From Streptomyces sp. SolWspMP-5a-2 (GTDB lineage: Bacteria > Actinomycetota > Actinomycetes > Streptomycetales > Streptomycetaceae), in contig NZ_FMCI01000083.1 in the NCBI RefSeq assembly GCF_900091845.1, positions 1-64,000 on the forward strand: a stretch of DNA of 64,000 bases, in the 5' to 3' direction. Under the pieces are notes generated by a model, which was given only the letters and a program-made list of their open reading frames with translations, ran no database searches and was not told the origin of the DNA. Every line of letters starts with the position of its first letter. Positions within the stretch are counted from its first letter, which is position 1. The translations under genes were made by a program, and so were the position numbers. This document shows, in pieces, positions 9,665-18,248 of this stretch.

Positions 9665-9677
9665 TCGGCCGGGCCGG

Positions 9678-11126
9678 TCAGGCGTCGCCCGCCGCCTTGC
9701 GGGTGTGCAGCTGCCGCGCCACCTCCGCGATCGACCCCGAAAGAGACGGGTAGACGGTGAACGCGTTCGCGATCTGTTCGACCGTCAGATTGTTGTCGAC
9801 GGCGATCGAGATCGGATGGATCAGTTCCGAGGCGCGCGGCGCGACGACCACACCGCCGACGACGATGCCGGTGCCGGGGCGGGCGAACAGCTTGACGAAG
9901 CCGTCCCGGATGCCCTGCATCTTGGCGCGCGGGTTGCGCAGCAGCGGCAGCTTGACGACCCGGGCGTCGATCCGGCCCGCGTCGACGTCCGCCTGGGTGA
10001 AGCCGACGGTGGCGATCTCCGGGTCGGTGAAGACGTTCGAGGAGACGGTCTTGAGGTTCAGCGGGGCCACCGCGTCGCCGAGGAAGTGGTACATGGCGAT
10101 ACGTCCCTGCATGGCGGCGACGGACGCCAGCGCGAAGACGCCGGTGACGTCGCCCGCCGCGTACACGCCGGGCGCGGTGGTGCGGGAGACCTTGTCGGTC
10201 CAGATGTGGCCCGAGTCGCGGACCTTGACCCCGGCCTTCTCCAGGCCGAGCCCCTCGCTGTTGGGGATGGCGCCGACCGCCATCAGGCAGTGCGAGCCGG
10301 TGATGACCCGGCCGTCGGCGAGGGTGACCTCGACCCGGTCGCCGACCCGCTTGGCGGCGGCGGCCCGGGAGCGGGCCATGACGTTCATGCCGCGGCGGCG
10401 GAAGACGTCCTCCAGGACGGCGGCGGCGTCCGGGTCCTCGCCGGGCAGCACCCGGTCGCGGGAGGAGACGAGGGTGACCTTGGAGCCCAGGGCCTGGTAG
10501 GCGCCCGCGAACTCGGCGCCGGTGACGCCGGAGCCGACCACGATCAGTTCCTCGGGCAGCTCGGTGAGGTCGTAGACCTGGGTCCAGTTGAGGATGCGCT
10601 CACCGTCCGGCTGGGCGTCGGGGACCTCGCGCGGGTGGGCCCCGGTGGCGATCAGGACGGCGTCCGCGACGAGGGTCTCCTCGCTGCCGTCGGCGGCGGT
10701 GACGACGACCTTGCGGGAGCCGTCGAGGGACTGCATGCCCTCCAGCCGCCCCCGGCCGCGCATGACGCGGGCGCCGGCGCGGGTGACGGACGCGGTGATG
10801 TCGTGGGACTGGGCGAGCGCGAGCCGCTTCACCCGTCGGTTGACCTTGCCCAGGTCGACACCGACCACCCGGGCCGCCTGCTCGGCGGGCGGGGTGTCGT
10901 CGGCGACGATGATGCCCAGCTCCTCGTAGGAGGAGTCGAAGGTCGTCATCACCTCCGCGGTGGCGATGAGGGTCTTCGACGGGACGCAGTCGGTCAGCAC
11001 CGACGCCCCGCCGAGGCCGTCGCAGTCGACGACGGTCACCTCCGCGCCGAGCTGCGCGGCCACCAGCGCCGCTTCGTATCCGCCAGGTCCGCCGCCGATG
11101 ATCACGATCCGAGTCACGTACCCCAT
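9678..11126 (-). CDS. NAD(P)H-quinone dehydrogenase (lipoamide dehydrogenase-like flavoprotein)
   Basis: This 482-residue FAD protein has the N-terminal Rossmann motif IVIIGGGPGGYEAALVAAQ, a central NAD(P) motif VVGSGVTGAEFAGAY, and the C-terminal FAD/dimer segment VYAAGDVTGVFALAS. The redox motif reads GGASVLTDCVPSK, so the first cysteine of the CxxxxC pair found in true lipoamide dehydrogenases is missing. That is the state of M. tuberculosis LpdA (Rv3303c), an NAD(P)H quinone reductase, and the same activity is likely here. ATG at 11126 (MGYVTRIV) is chosen; longer upstream reading frames only shadow the divergent gene at 11280. Confidence 0.9.
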   Translation of the reverse strand: MGYVTRIVIIGGGPGGYEAALVAAQLGAEVTVVDCDGLGGASVLTDCVPSKTLIATAEVMTTFDSSYEELGIIVADDTPPAEQAARVVGVDLGKVNRRVKRLALAQSHDITASVTRAGARVMRGRGRLEGMQSLDGSRKVVVTAADGSEETLVADAVLIATGAHPREVPDAQPDGERILNWTQVYDLTELPEELIVVGSGVTGAEFAGAYQALGSKVTLVSSRDRVLPGEDPDAAAVLEDVFRRRGMNVMARSRAAAAKRVGDRVEVTLADGRVITGSHCLMAVGAIPNSEGLGLEKAGVKVRDSGHIWTDKVSRTTAPGVYAAGDVTGVFALASVAAMQGRIAMYHFLGDAVAPLNLKTVSSNVFTDPEIATVGFTQADVDAGRIDARVVKLPLLRNPRAKMQGIRDGFVKLFARPGTGIVVGGVVVAPRASELIHPISIAVDNNLTVEQIANAFTVYPSLSGSIAEVARQLHTRKAAGDA

Positions 11127-11279
11127 TGTCCCGCACCCTTCAAGGTGGCACCGCACGGGGGCCGGGACAGGGGTCGCGCGGACCGGTCGCGGGCCCGCCG
11201 CCGGGGCGCTCCCGGCCGCCCCCTCGGGTCCCCCTGCGACGGGAGGGACGCGTGGGCCGGCTGACGTACCCTCGGAGCC

Positions 11280-11717
11280 ATGTCGCTCTACGCCGCGTAC
11301 GCCGGCAACCTCGACGCGCGGCTGATGACCCGCCGCGCACCGCACTCGCCGATGCGCGCCACCGGCTGGCTGAACGGGTGGCGGCTGACCTTCGGGGGCG
11401 AGCACATGGGCTGGGAGGGCGCGCTGGCGACGCTCGTCGAGGACCCGCTGTCGCAGGTCTTCGTCGCCCTGTACGACCTGGCGCCCGCCGACGAGGAGTC
11501 GCTCGACCGGTGGGAGGGCGTCGGCCTCGACATCTACCGCAGGGCGCGGGTGCGGGCGCACACCCTGGACGGCGAGGAACCGGCCTGGGCGTACGTCCTC
11601 AACGGCTACGAGGGCGGCCTGCCCTCGGCCCGCTACCTCGGGGAGATCGCCGACGCGGCGGAGTCCGCGGGCGCCCCGCACGACTACGTCATGGAGCTGC
11701 GCAAGCGCCCCTGCTGA
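11280..11717 (+). CDS. Gamma-glutamylcyclotransferase-like protein
   Basis: This 145-residue protein has the cyclotransferase fold signature: an N-terminal YAAYAGNLD (normally YGSNL/M), a small domain with [19 protein letters not shown], whose Glu residues match the family core, and a C-terminal YLGEIADAA helix. Relatives make 5-oxoproline from gamma-glutamyl compounds or cleave related amides; the substrate is not evident. It is divergent from the quinone reductase and stops 112 nt before purine nucleoside phosphorylase. Start ATG at 11280. Confidence 0.82.
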   Translation: MSLYAAYAGNLDARLMTRRAPHSPMRATGWLNGWRLTFGGEHMGWEGALATLVEDPLSQVFVALYDLAPADEESLDRWEGVGLDIYRRARVRAHTLDGEEPAWAYVLNGYEGGLPSARYLGEIADAAESAGAPHDYVMELRKRPC

Positions 11718-11792
11718 CCCGGTGCGCCACCGCCGTCACGGCGTTCGTCGGAAACGACAAGACAACGATCGCATTCCCGTGAGCTCTGTCAT

Positions 11793-11804
11793 CTACGCGC
11801 GTAA
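11793..11804. promoter_or_regulatory. Nucleoside-regulon palindrome before purine nucleoside phosphorylase
   Basis: CTACGCGCGTAA, one base off the perfect palindrome CTACGCGCGTAG. It lies at the -35 position of a promoter with -10 TACCCT (11817-11822), which is 7 nt before the GTG start. A bound protein here would block transcription. Confidence 0.75.
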
Positions 11805-11829
11805 ACAAAAAGCCGCTACCCTCGACGCC

Positions 11830-12654
11830 GTGAACGCATCTCTTCTTCCGGACGACATCCAGGGCGACCCCTACGGCGCCGCCGACGCGGCCGCCGCCCG
11901 CCTGCGCGAACTGACCGGCGCCGAGACCCACGACGTCGCCCTCGTGATGGGCTCCGGCTGGGCTCCCGCCGTGGACGGGCTCGGTGTGCCCGAGGCCGAC
12001 TTCGCGGTCACCGAGCTGCCCGGGTTCCCGCCTCCGGCGGTGGAGGGGCACGGCGGCCGGGTCCGCTCGTACCGCACCGGTGACAAGCGGGCGCTGGTCT
12101 TCCTCGGCCGCACGCACTACTACGAGGGCCGCGGGGTGGCCGCCGTCGCGCACGGGGTGCGCACCGCCGTCGCCGCGGGCTGCAAGACGGTCGTGCTGAC
12201 CAACGGCTGCGGCGGGCTCCGCGAGGGCATGCGCCCCGGACAGCCGGTGCTGATCAGCGACCACATCAACCTGACGGCGGCCTCGCCGATCGTCGGCGCG
12301 AACTTCGTCGACCTGACCGACCTGTACTCGCCGCGGCTGCGGGCGCTGTGCAAGGAGGTCGACAGCAGCCTGGAGGAGGGCGTCTACGCGCAGTTCCCCG
12401 GGCCGCACTACGAGACGCCCGCCGAGATCCGGATGGCCCGGGTGATCGGTGCCGACCTGGTCGGCATGTCCACCGTCCTCGAGGCCATCGCGGCGCGCGA
12501 GGCGGGCGCCGAGGTGCTGGGGATCTCGCTGGTGACGAACCTGGCGGCCGGGATGACCGGGGAGCCGCTGAACCACGAGGAGGTGCTCCAGGCCGGGCGG
12601 GACTCCGCCACCCGGATGGGGACCCTGCTGGCGCGGGTGCTCGAACGCATCTGA
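11830..12654 (+). CDS. Purine nucleoside phosphorylase
   Basis: This 274-residue trimeric-type phosphorylase should split inosine, guanosine and deoxy forms into base and (deoxy)ribose-1-phosphate. Motifs seen are [12 protein letters not shown] (phosphate loop), [38 protein letters not shown] and the base-binding [12 protein letters not shown] at 11830 is chosen because the -10 box TACCCT lies 7 nt upstream, pointing to a leaderless mRNA, and earlier in-frame codons run through the operator and promoter. The phosphopentomutase-like gene follows 65 nt later, which fits use of its sugar product. Likely repressed through the palindrome at 11793. Confidence 0.94.
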   Translation: MNASLLPDDIQGDPYGAADAAAARLRELTGAETHDVALVMGSGWAPAVDGLGVPEADFAVTELPGFPPPAVEGHGGRVRSYRTGDKRALVFLGRTHYYEGRGVAAVAHGVRTAVAAGCKTVVLTNGCGGLREGMRPGQPVLISDHINLTAASPIVGANFVDLTDLYSPRLRALCKEVDSSLEEGVYAQFPGPHYETPAEIRMARVIGADLVGMSTVLEAIAAREAGAEVLGISLVTNLAAGMTGEPLNHEEVLQAGRDSATRMGTLLARVLERI

Positions 12655-12719
12655 CGGGACGGGCGGCGCGCCCTCTCCCCTCCCCCCACCCGACGTTCTC
12701 CACCGGAGGTTGAACCCAC

Positions 12720-14351
12720 GTGCACGACGAACTCATCGCGCGGGCGCAGTCCTGGCACGACGAGGATCCCGACCCGGACACCCGGGGGGAGCTGGCCGCG
12801 CTGATCAAGGCCGGGGACACGGCCGAGCTGGCCGAGCGGTTCGCCGGGACCCTGCAGTTCGGCACCGCGGGGCTGCGCGGGGAGCTGGGCGCGGGCCCGA
12901 TGCGGATGAACCGGTCCGTCGTCATCCGCGCCGCCGCCGGGCTCGCCGCGTATCTGCGGGACAAGGGCCGGGGCGACGGGCTCGTCGTGATCGGGTACGA
13001 CGCCCGGCACAAGTCCGCCGACTTCGCCCGGGACACGGCCGCCGTGATGATCGGCGCGGGGCTGCGTGCCGCCGTCCTGCCCCGGCCGCTGCCCACCCCG
13101 GTGCTGGCGTTCGCGATACGCCACCTCGGCGCGGTCGCCGGGGTGGAGGTCACCGCGAGCCACAACCCGCCCCGGGACAACGGCTACAAGGTGTACCTCG
13201 GCGACGGCTCGCAGATCGTGCCGCCCGCCGACGCGGAGATCGCCGCCGAGATCGACGCCGTCGCCTCGCTGCACGACGTGCCGCGCCCGCAGGACGGCTG
13301 GGAGATCCTCGACGACTCCGTCCTCGACGCCTATCTGGCCCGTACCGACGCCGTGCTGGCCGCCGGTTCGCCGCGCACCGCGCGGACCGTCTACACGGCG
13401 ATGCACGGGGTCGGCAAGGACACCCTGCTGGCCGCGTTCGCGCGGGCCGGGTTCCCCGCGCCGGTGCTCGTCGCCGAACAGGCCGAGCCCGACCCGGACT
13501 TCCCGACGGTCGCCTTCCCGAACCCGGAGGAGCCGGGGGCGATGGACCTGGCCTTCGCACAGGCCCGCGCGACCCGCCCCGACCTCGTCATCGCCAACGA
13601 CCCGGACGCCGACCGGTGCGCCGCGGCCGTCGCCGACGGGGACGGCTGGCGGATGCTGCGCGGCGACGAGGTGGGCGCGCTGCTCGCCGCGCACCTGGTG
13701 CGGCGCGGGGTCACGGGCACGTTCGCCGAGTCCATCGTCTCGTCGTCGCTGCTGGGCCGGATCGCCGAGCACGCCGGGCTGCCGTACGAGGAGACCCTCA
13801 CCGGCTTCAAGTGGATCGCCCGGGTGGAGGGGCTGCGGTACGGGTACGAGGAGGCGCTCGGCTACTGCGTCGACCCGGAGGGCGTCCGCGACAAGGACGG
13901 CATCACCGCGGCGCTGCTCCTGACCGAGCTGGCGTCCGAGCTGAAGGAGGCGGGCCGCACCCTGCCCGACCTGCTCGACGACCTCGCCGTCACGCACGGG
14001 CTGCACGCCACCGACCAGTTGTCGGTGCGGGTGGAGGACCTGTCGGTGATCTCCGACGCGATGCGGCGGCTGCGCGAACGGCCCCCGACCGAGCTGGCGG
14101 GGCTCGCCGTGACCCGGGCCGAGGACCTCACCCGGGGCACCGGGAGCCTGCCGCCCACCGACGGACTGCGCTACACCCTCGACGGCGCCCGGGTCGTCGT
14201 CCGGCCGTCGGGGACCGAGCCGAAGCTGAAGTGCTACCTGGAGGTCGTCGTCCCGGTCGGCTCGCACGCCGAGCTGCCCGCGGCCCGCGCCCGGGGCGCC
14301 GAGCTGCTGGCCGCCGTCAAGCGGGACCTGTCGGCGGCCGCCGGGATCTGA
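12720..14351 (+). CDS. Phosphohexomutase-family enzyme, probable phosphopentomutase
   Basis: This 543-residue member of the alpha-D-phosphohexomutase superfamily has the phosphoserine loop TASHNPPRDNGYKVYLGDG (S147), metal loop NDPDADRC, sugar loop EETLTGFKWIA/EEALGY, and phosphate loop VRPSGTEPKLKCYLE. The DNGYKVY extension and overall length match the PGM2/phosphopentomutase branch better than bacterial glucose mutases. Its place directly after purine nucleoside phosphorylase and near deoC suggests that it converts ribose-1-P and deoxyribose-1-P to 5-phosphates; a glucose or mannose mutase role is not excluded. GTG at 12720 has a GGAGG about 10 nt upstream. Confidence 0.9.
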   Translation: MHDELIARAQSWHDEDPDPDTRGELAALIKAGDTAELAERFAGTLQFGTAGLRGELGAGPMRMNRSVVIRAAAGLAAYLRDKGRGDGLVVIGYDARHKSADFARDTAAVMIGAGLRAAVLPRPLPTPVLAFAIRHLGAVAGVEVTASHNPPRDNGYKVYLGDGSQIVPPADAEIAAEIDAVASLHDVPRPQDGWEILDDSVLDAYLARTDAVLAAGSPRTARTVYTAMHGVGKDTLLAAFARAGFPAPVLVAEQAEPDPDFPTVAFPNPEEPGAMDLAFAQARATRPDLVIANDPDADRCAAAVADGDGWRMLRGDEVGALLAAHLVRRGVTGTFAESIVSSSLLGRIAEHAGLPYEETLTGFKWIARVEGLRYGYEEALGYCVDPEGVRDKDGITAALLLTELASELKEAGRTLPDLLDDLAVTHGLHATDQLSVRVEDLSVISDAMRRLRERPPTELAGLAVTRAEDLTRGTGSLPPTDGLRYTLDGARVVVRPSGTEPKLKCYLEVVVPVGSHAELPAARARGAELLAAVKRDLSAAAGI

Positions 14352-14679
14352 CGGGCTCCGCCACCGGCGGCGGAGCGGGACGGAACAAAGGGGGCGGGCG
14401 GGCCGGGCCGGGCCCGCCCGCCCCGCTCGCGCGTCCGGGTCGGGGACGGCGGCGCGGAGACCGCGGGTCCCCGTCTTCCCGCGCCCGCCTCGGGGACGTC
14501 GTCGCGGCGGCCTCCGTTCCCGCGCCCCCGCGCGCCCGGCGGCGTGGTTCCGGGAGCCGGGGTGCCACCCCAACGGGTGAATTGCGGCTGGCCCTTGACC
14601 GGGGGTCCACGTCTGCCCCGGGGGCCGGGCAACCGTGGGACGGCAACGTCCCCGCCGAGCCCGCCCTGGAGCCGCCGCC
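14352..14679. other. 328-bp GC-rich gap with no gene seen
   Basis: Very GC-rich intergenic DNA with C/G runs and no convincing frame, operator or terminator. The end carries the TGGAG ribosome-site candidate for the next gene. Confidence 0.5.
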
Positions 14680-15848
14680 GTGTCCACGACCGCCTTCCGG
14701 CCGACACCCCGCGTGATCGCCGCGCCCGCCGGCCCCCGCCCCGCGTCCACCCCCTGCGGCACGCCGCGCCCGCGCTCCTGGCCTACCTCGGCGTCCGCTC
14801 CCTCGGCCTGGTCGTGCTCGCCCTCTGGGCGCACCGGCGCCACCACGGCCTCTGGCCGATCCTCGCGACCAAGTGGGACGCCGACTGGTACCTGGGCATC
14901 GCCGACCACGGCTACGCCCAGGTGCTCGGCACCGCCCGCTCCTCCAACAACCTGGCGTTCTTCCCGCTCTACCCGTACCTGACGAAGGCGGTCGCGGCCG
15001 TCACCCCCGGCTCCCGCGCCTCGGCCGGACTCGCCGTCGCCGTCGTCGCGTCGGTGATCGCCGCGTGGGGGATCTTCGCGGTCGGGGACCGGCTGTACGG
15101 GCGCCGGGTCGGTGTCCTCGTCACCGTGCTGTGGGCCGCGCTGCCGGTCGGCCCGGTGCAGTGGATGGGGTACACCGAGTCCCTCTTCACCGCGTTCGCC
15201 GCGTGGGCGCTGTTCGCCGCCCTGACCGACCGGCCGCTCACCGCCGCGTCGCTGGCCTGCCTGGCGGGCCTCACCCGGCCGACGGGCGTGGCGGTGGCCG
15301 CGGCGGTCTGCGCCTGGGCGCTGTGGGAGCTGCGCGGCCGGCCCCGGGACCCGCGGCTGCGGGCCGCCGTCCTGCTCGCGCCGCTCGGCTGGTGCGGGTA
15401 TGTCGGCTGGGTGGGGCTGCGGCTCGGCCGCTGGGACGGCTACTTCGCCGTGCAGCGGCTGTGGCGCAACGACCTGGACGGCGGCCGCGAGACCCTGCGC
15501 CGGTTCCGCGAGCTGCTCGCCCACGACCCGACCCCGCAGCTCTTCCTGCTGGTCGTCACGGGCACGCTGATCGTCTCGGTGGTGCTGTTCGGCCTGTCGG
15601 TGGCCGACCGGCAGCCGCTGCCGCTGCTCGTGCTCACCGGCGTGCTGCTGGTCATCGTCCTGGCCAGCGGCGGCGTCTACTTCCCGCGCGCCCGGTTCCT
15701 GATGCCGGGGTTCCCGCTGCTGCTGCCCGTCGCCGCGCACCTGGCCCGCGCCTCCCGGCGCCACCTCGTCCTCGCCCTGACGGCGGCCGTCGGCGGGTCG
15801 GCCTACCTCGGCGCCTACATGTCGGTGGTGTGGCACAGCGCGCCCTGA
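14680..15848 (+). CDS. GT-C (PIG-V-like) mannosyltransferase, apparent 5' frameshift
   Basis: The body of this protein is a multi-pass GT-C glycosyltransferase. It has the lumenal-type motif KWDADWYLGIADHGYA, then FFPLYPYL, then about nine hydrophobic helices ending MSVVWHSAP. Relatives move mannose from a polyprenyl donor. The best start is GTG at 14680 (VSTTAFRPTPRV), with TGGAG 8 nt upstream, but that frame leaves the coding frame. The membrane part is read one base earlier, and that frame has no good start after GTG 14577. A one-base loss in the C5 runs at 14733-14737 or 14750-14754 would explain it, either as a real mutation or a sequencing error. Confidence 0.75.
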
Positions 15849-15932
15849 ACGGGCGGCCGGTGACCGGCGGACCCCGGGCACACGGAAGGCGAGGAGCGCG
15901 CCCCTCGCCACTCTCAACGTATAGCGCACCGG

Positions 15933-15952
15933 GGGGCTTGCGGCAAGGCCCC
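15933..15952. promoter_or_regulatory. Rifamycin-associated element (RAE) before helR
   Basis: GGGGCTTGCGGCAAGGCCCC closely matches the palindromic element known upstream of rifamycin-inducible resistance genes in actinomycetes. A TATAGC box lies just upstream at about 15921-15926. It lies 143 nt before the helR start. Confidence 0.85.
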
Positions 15953-16011
15953 CTCGGTGGCGCAGAATCGCAGGCCACAGCCCTGGACCAGAGAAACGGG
16001 AGACTCACGAC

Positions 16012-16098
16012 GTGCGTGCGCTGTTGTCGGTTGACGGATCGTGCGGCGACGCCGGGAAGCGCGGGCGCCGCCGCCCCGGATCGGAGGTGTCGCCGTGA
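16012..16098 (+). CDS. Candidate 28-residue leader peptide overlapping the helR start
   Basis: A GTG at 16012 with GGGAG 8 nt upstream opens a 28-codon frame, starting VRALLSVDGSCGDAGKR, then an RRRP basic stretch, ending SEVSP. Its TGA (16096-16098) overlaps the helR GTG (16095) as GTGA, and it contains the helR ribosome site. This is the layout of a translationally coupled leader. It could instead be chance, since the frame is short. Confidence 0.45.
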   Translation: MRALLSVDGSCGDAGKRGRRRPGSEVSP

Positions 16099-18242
16099 AC
16101 CCGCTGACCACCAGCGCGTTCGACCTGCCCGAGCGGCTCTCGGCGAAGGCGGACCCGGCGCTGATCGGCCGCGACGAACAGCACTTCGCGGCCGTCGCGG
16201 AGAGCCTCGCGCAGACCGTCGCGGAGCTGGCCGAGCGGCTCGACGCCGAGCTGCGGGCGCCCGGCGGGCTCGGCCGGGGCGCGATGGAACGGGACCTTGA
16301 GGTGCACCGGCTGACCGGCAGGCTGCGCGCCCTGCGCCGGTTCGGCCTCGACCTGTGCCTGGGCCACATCGTGCCCGCGGACGGCGGCGAGCCCGTCTAC
16401 ATCGGACGGCTCGGACTGACCGACGCCACCGGCCGCAGGCTGCTGCTCGACTGGCGCTCCCCCGCCGCCGAGCCGTTCTTCGCGGCGACCCACGCCGCGC
16501 CGATGGGCCTGGCGAGCCGCCGCCGCTACCGCTGGACGCGCGGCCGGATCAGCGACTACTGGGACGAGGTGTTCACCGCTGACGGCCTGGAGGGCCACGC
16601 GGCCCTCGACGACCAGTCCGCCTTTATCGCCAGCCTCGGCGGCGACCGCTCGTCCCGGATGCGGGACGTGCTCGCCACCATCCAGGCCGACCAGGACGCC
16701 ATCATCCGCGCCGGGTCGCGCGGCGCCCTCGTCGTCGACGGCGGCCCCGGCACCGGCAAGACGGTCGTCGCCCTGCACCGCTCGGCCCACCTGCTCTACT
16801 CCGACCCGCGCCTGGGCCACCGCAAGGGCGGGGTGCTGTTCGTCGGACCGCACCAGCCCTACCTGGCGTACGTCGCCGACGTGCTGCCCAGTCTCGGCGA
16901 GGAGGGCGTGCAGACCTGCACCCTGCGCGACCTGGTCGCCGAGGGGGCGGGCGCGGTCGCCGAGGCCGATCCGGAGGTGGCCCGGCTGAAGGCGTCCGCG
17001 CGTCTGGTGGGGGCGGTCGAACCCGCCGTCCGCTTCTACGAGGAGCCGCCCGCCGAGGGCATGACCGTCAGGACGCACTGGAACGACATCGCGCTGACCG
17101 CCGACGACTGGGCCGTCGCCTTCGACGCGGCGGAACCGGGCACCCCGCACAACGAGGCCCGCGAGCAGGTCTGGGAGGAGCTGCTGACGCTGCTCATGGA
17201 CAAGCACGACGGCGACGCCCCCGCCGCCCTGCTGCGCAGGTCGCTGCTGGCCAACCGGGAGCTGCGCACCGCGTTCGGCCGGGCCTGGCCGCTCCTGGAG
17301 GCGGCCGACCTGGTCGGCGACCTCTGGTCGGTCCCCGCCTATCTGCGCCGCTGCGCGCCCTGGCTCGGACCGGACGAGGTGCGCCGCCTCCAGCGCGCCG
17401 AACCGTCCGCCTGGACGGTGTCCGACCTGCCGTTCCTGGACGCGGCCCGGCAGCGGCTCGGCGACCCGGAGTCGGCCCGCAGGCAGCGCAGGCAGAAGGC
17501 GGCGTCGGCGGCGGAACGCGAGCGGATGTCCGGCGTCATCGACAACCTGCTCGCCGCCGACCCCGACGGCGAGGGCGCGGTGACGATGCTGCACGGCCAG
17601 GACCTGCGCGACACCCTCGTCGACGAGAACACCCTGCCCGCCGTCGACCCGGAGCCGCTGACCGGCCCGTTCGCGCACGTCGTCGTGGACGAGGCGCAGG
17701 AACTGACGGACGCCGAGTGGCAGATGCTGCTGCTGCGCTGCCCGTCCCGGAGCTTCACCGTCGTCGGGGACCGCGCCCAGGCCAGGCACGGGTTCACCGA
17801 GTCGTGGCGGGAGCGGCTGGGGCGGGTCGGGTTCGACCGGATCGAGGTGGCGTCCCTCAGCGTCAACTACCGCACCCCGGAGGAGGTCATGGCGGAGGCC
17901 GAGCCGGTCATCCGGGCGGTGCTCCCGGACGCCAACGTGCCGACGTCCGTCCGCGGCGGCGGTCTGCCCGTCGTGCACGGGTCGGTCGCCGACCGGGACG
18001 CCGTTCTCGAGAAGTGGCTCGCCGCGCACAGCGAGGGCGTCGCGTGCGTGATCGGCGACCCGTCGTTCCGCTCGACGCCCCGGGTCAGCTCGCTCACCCC
18101 CGAGCTGTCGAAGGGGCTGGAGTTCGACCTGGTCGTGCTGGTGGACCCGGAGGCGTTCGGGGACGGCGTCGAGGGGGCCGTCGACCGGTACGTCGCGATG
18201 ACCAGGGCGACCCGGCAGCTCGTGGTGCTCACCGGCGGCTGA
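16095..18242 (+). CDS. helR: RNA polymerase recycling ATPase HelR (rifamycin resistance)
   Basis: This 715-residue UvrD/HelD-like ATPase has Walker A GGPGTGKT, Walker B VVVDEAQEL, and C-terminal helicase motifs LSVNYRTPEEVM and YVAMTRATRQLVVL. The N-terminal region, with the helical arm (about 25-100) and LGHIVPADGGEPVYIGRLG, matches the HelR group. HelR displaces rifamycin from RNA polymerase and gives inducible tolerance. GTG at 16095 has GGAGGT 7 nt upstream, and the protein begins VNPLTTSAFDLP as relatives do. The rifamycin-associated element at 15933 supports both the name and drug-induced expression. It ends 6 nt from the convergent membrane-protein gene. Confidence 0.92.
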   Translation: MNPLTTSAFDLPERLSAKADPALIGRDEQHFAAVAESLAQTVAELAERLDAELRAPGGLGRGAMERDLEVHRLTGRLRALRRFGLDLCLGHIVPADGGEPVYIGRLGLTDATGRRLLLDWRSPAAEPFFAATHAAPMGLASRRRYRWTRGRISDYWDEVFTADGLEGHAALDDQSAFIASLGGDRSSRMRDVLATIQADQDAIIRAGSRGALVVDGGPGTGKTVVALHRSAHLLYSDPRLGHRKGGVLFVGPHQPYLAYVADVLPSLGEEGVQTCTLRDLVAEGAGAVAEADPEVARLKASARLVGAVEPAVRFYEEPPAEGMTVRTHWNDIALTADDWAVAFDAAEPGTPHNEAREQVWEELLTLLMDKHDGDAPAALLRRSLLANRELRTAFGRAWPLLEAADLVGDLWSVPAYLRRCAPWLGPDEVRRLQRAEPSAWTVSDLPFLDAARQRLGDPESARRQRRQKAASAAERERMSGVIDNLLAADPDGEGAVTMLHGQDLRDTLVDENTLPAVDPEPLTGPFAHVVVDEAQELTDAEWQMLLLRCPSRSFTVVGDRAQARHGFTESWRERLGRVGFDRIEVASLSVNYRTPEEVMAEAEPVIRAVLPDANVPTSVRGGGLPVVHGSVADRDAVLEKWLAAHSEGVACVIGDPSFRSTPRVSSLTPELSKGLEFDLVVLVDPEAFGDGVEGAVDRYVAMTRATRQLVVLTGG

Positions 18243-18248
18243 CCCGTC

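Noticed and set aside
12408..15929. A 1173-codon open frame on the minus strand
   Set aside because: It is the antisense shadow of purine nucleoside phosphorylase, the mutase and the mannosyltransferase; it is rich in Arg/Gly/Pro with no domain.
15801..16340. tRNA or structured RNA near the helR promoter
   Set aside because: The strong palindrome is the rifamycin-associated element; no cloverleaf is visible.
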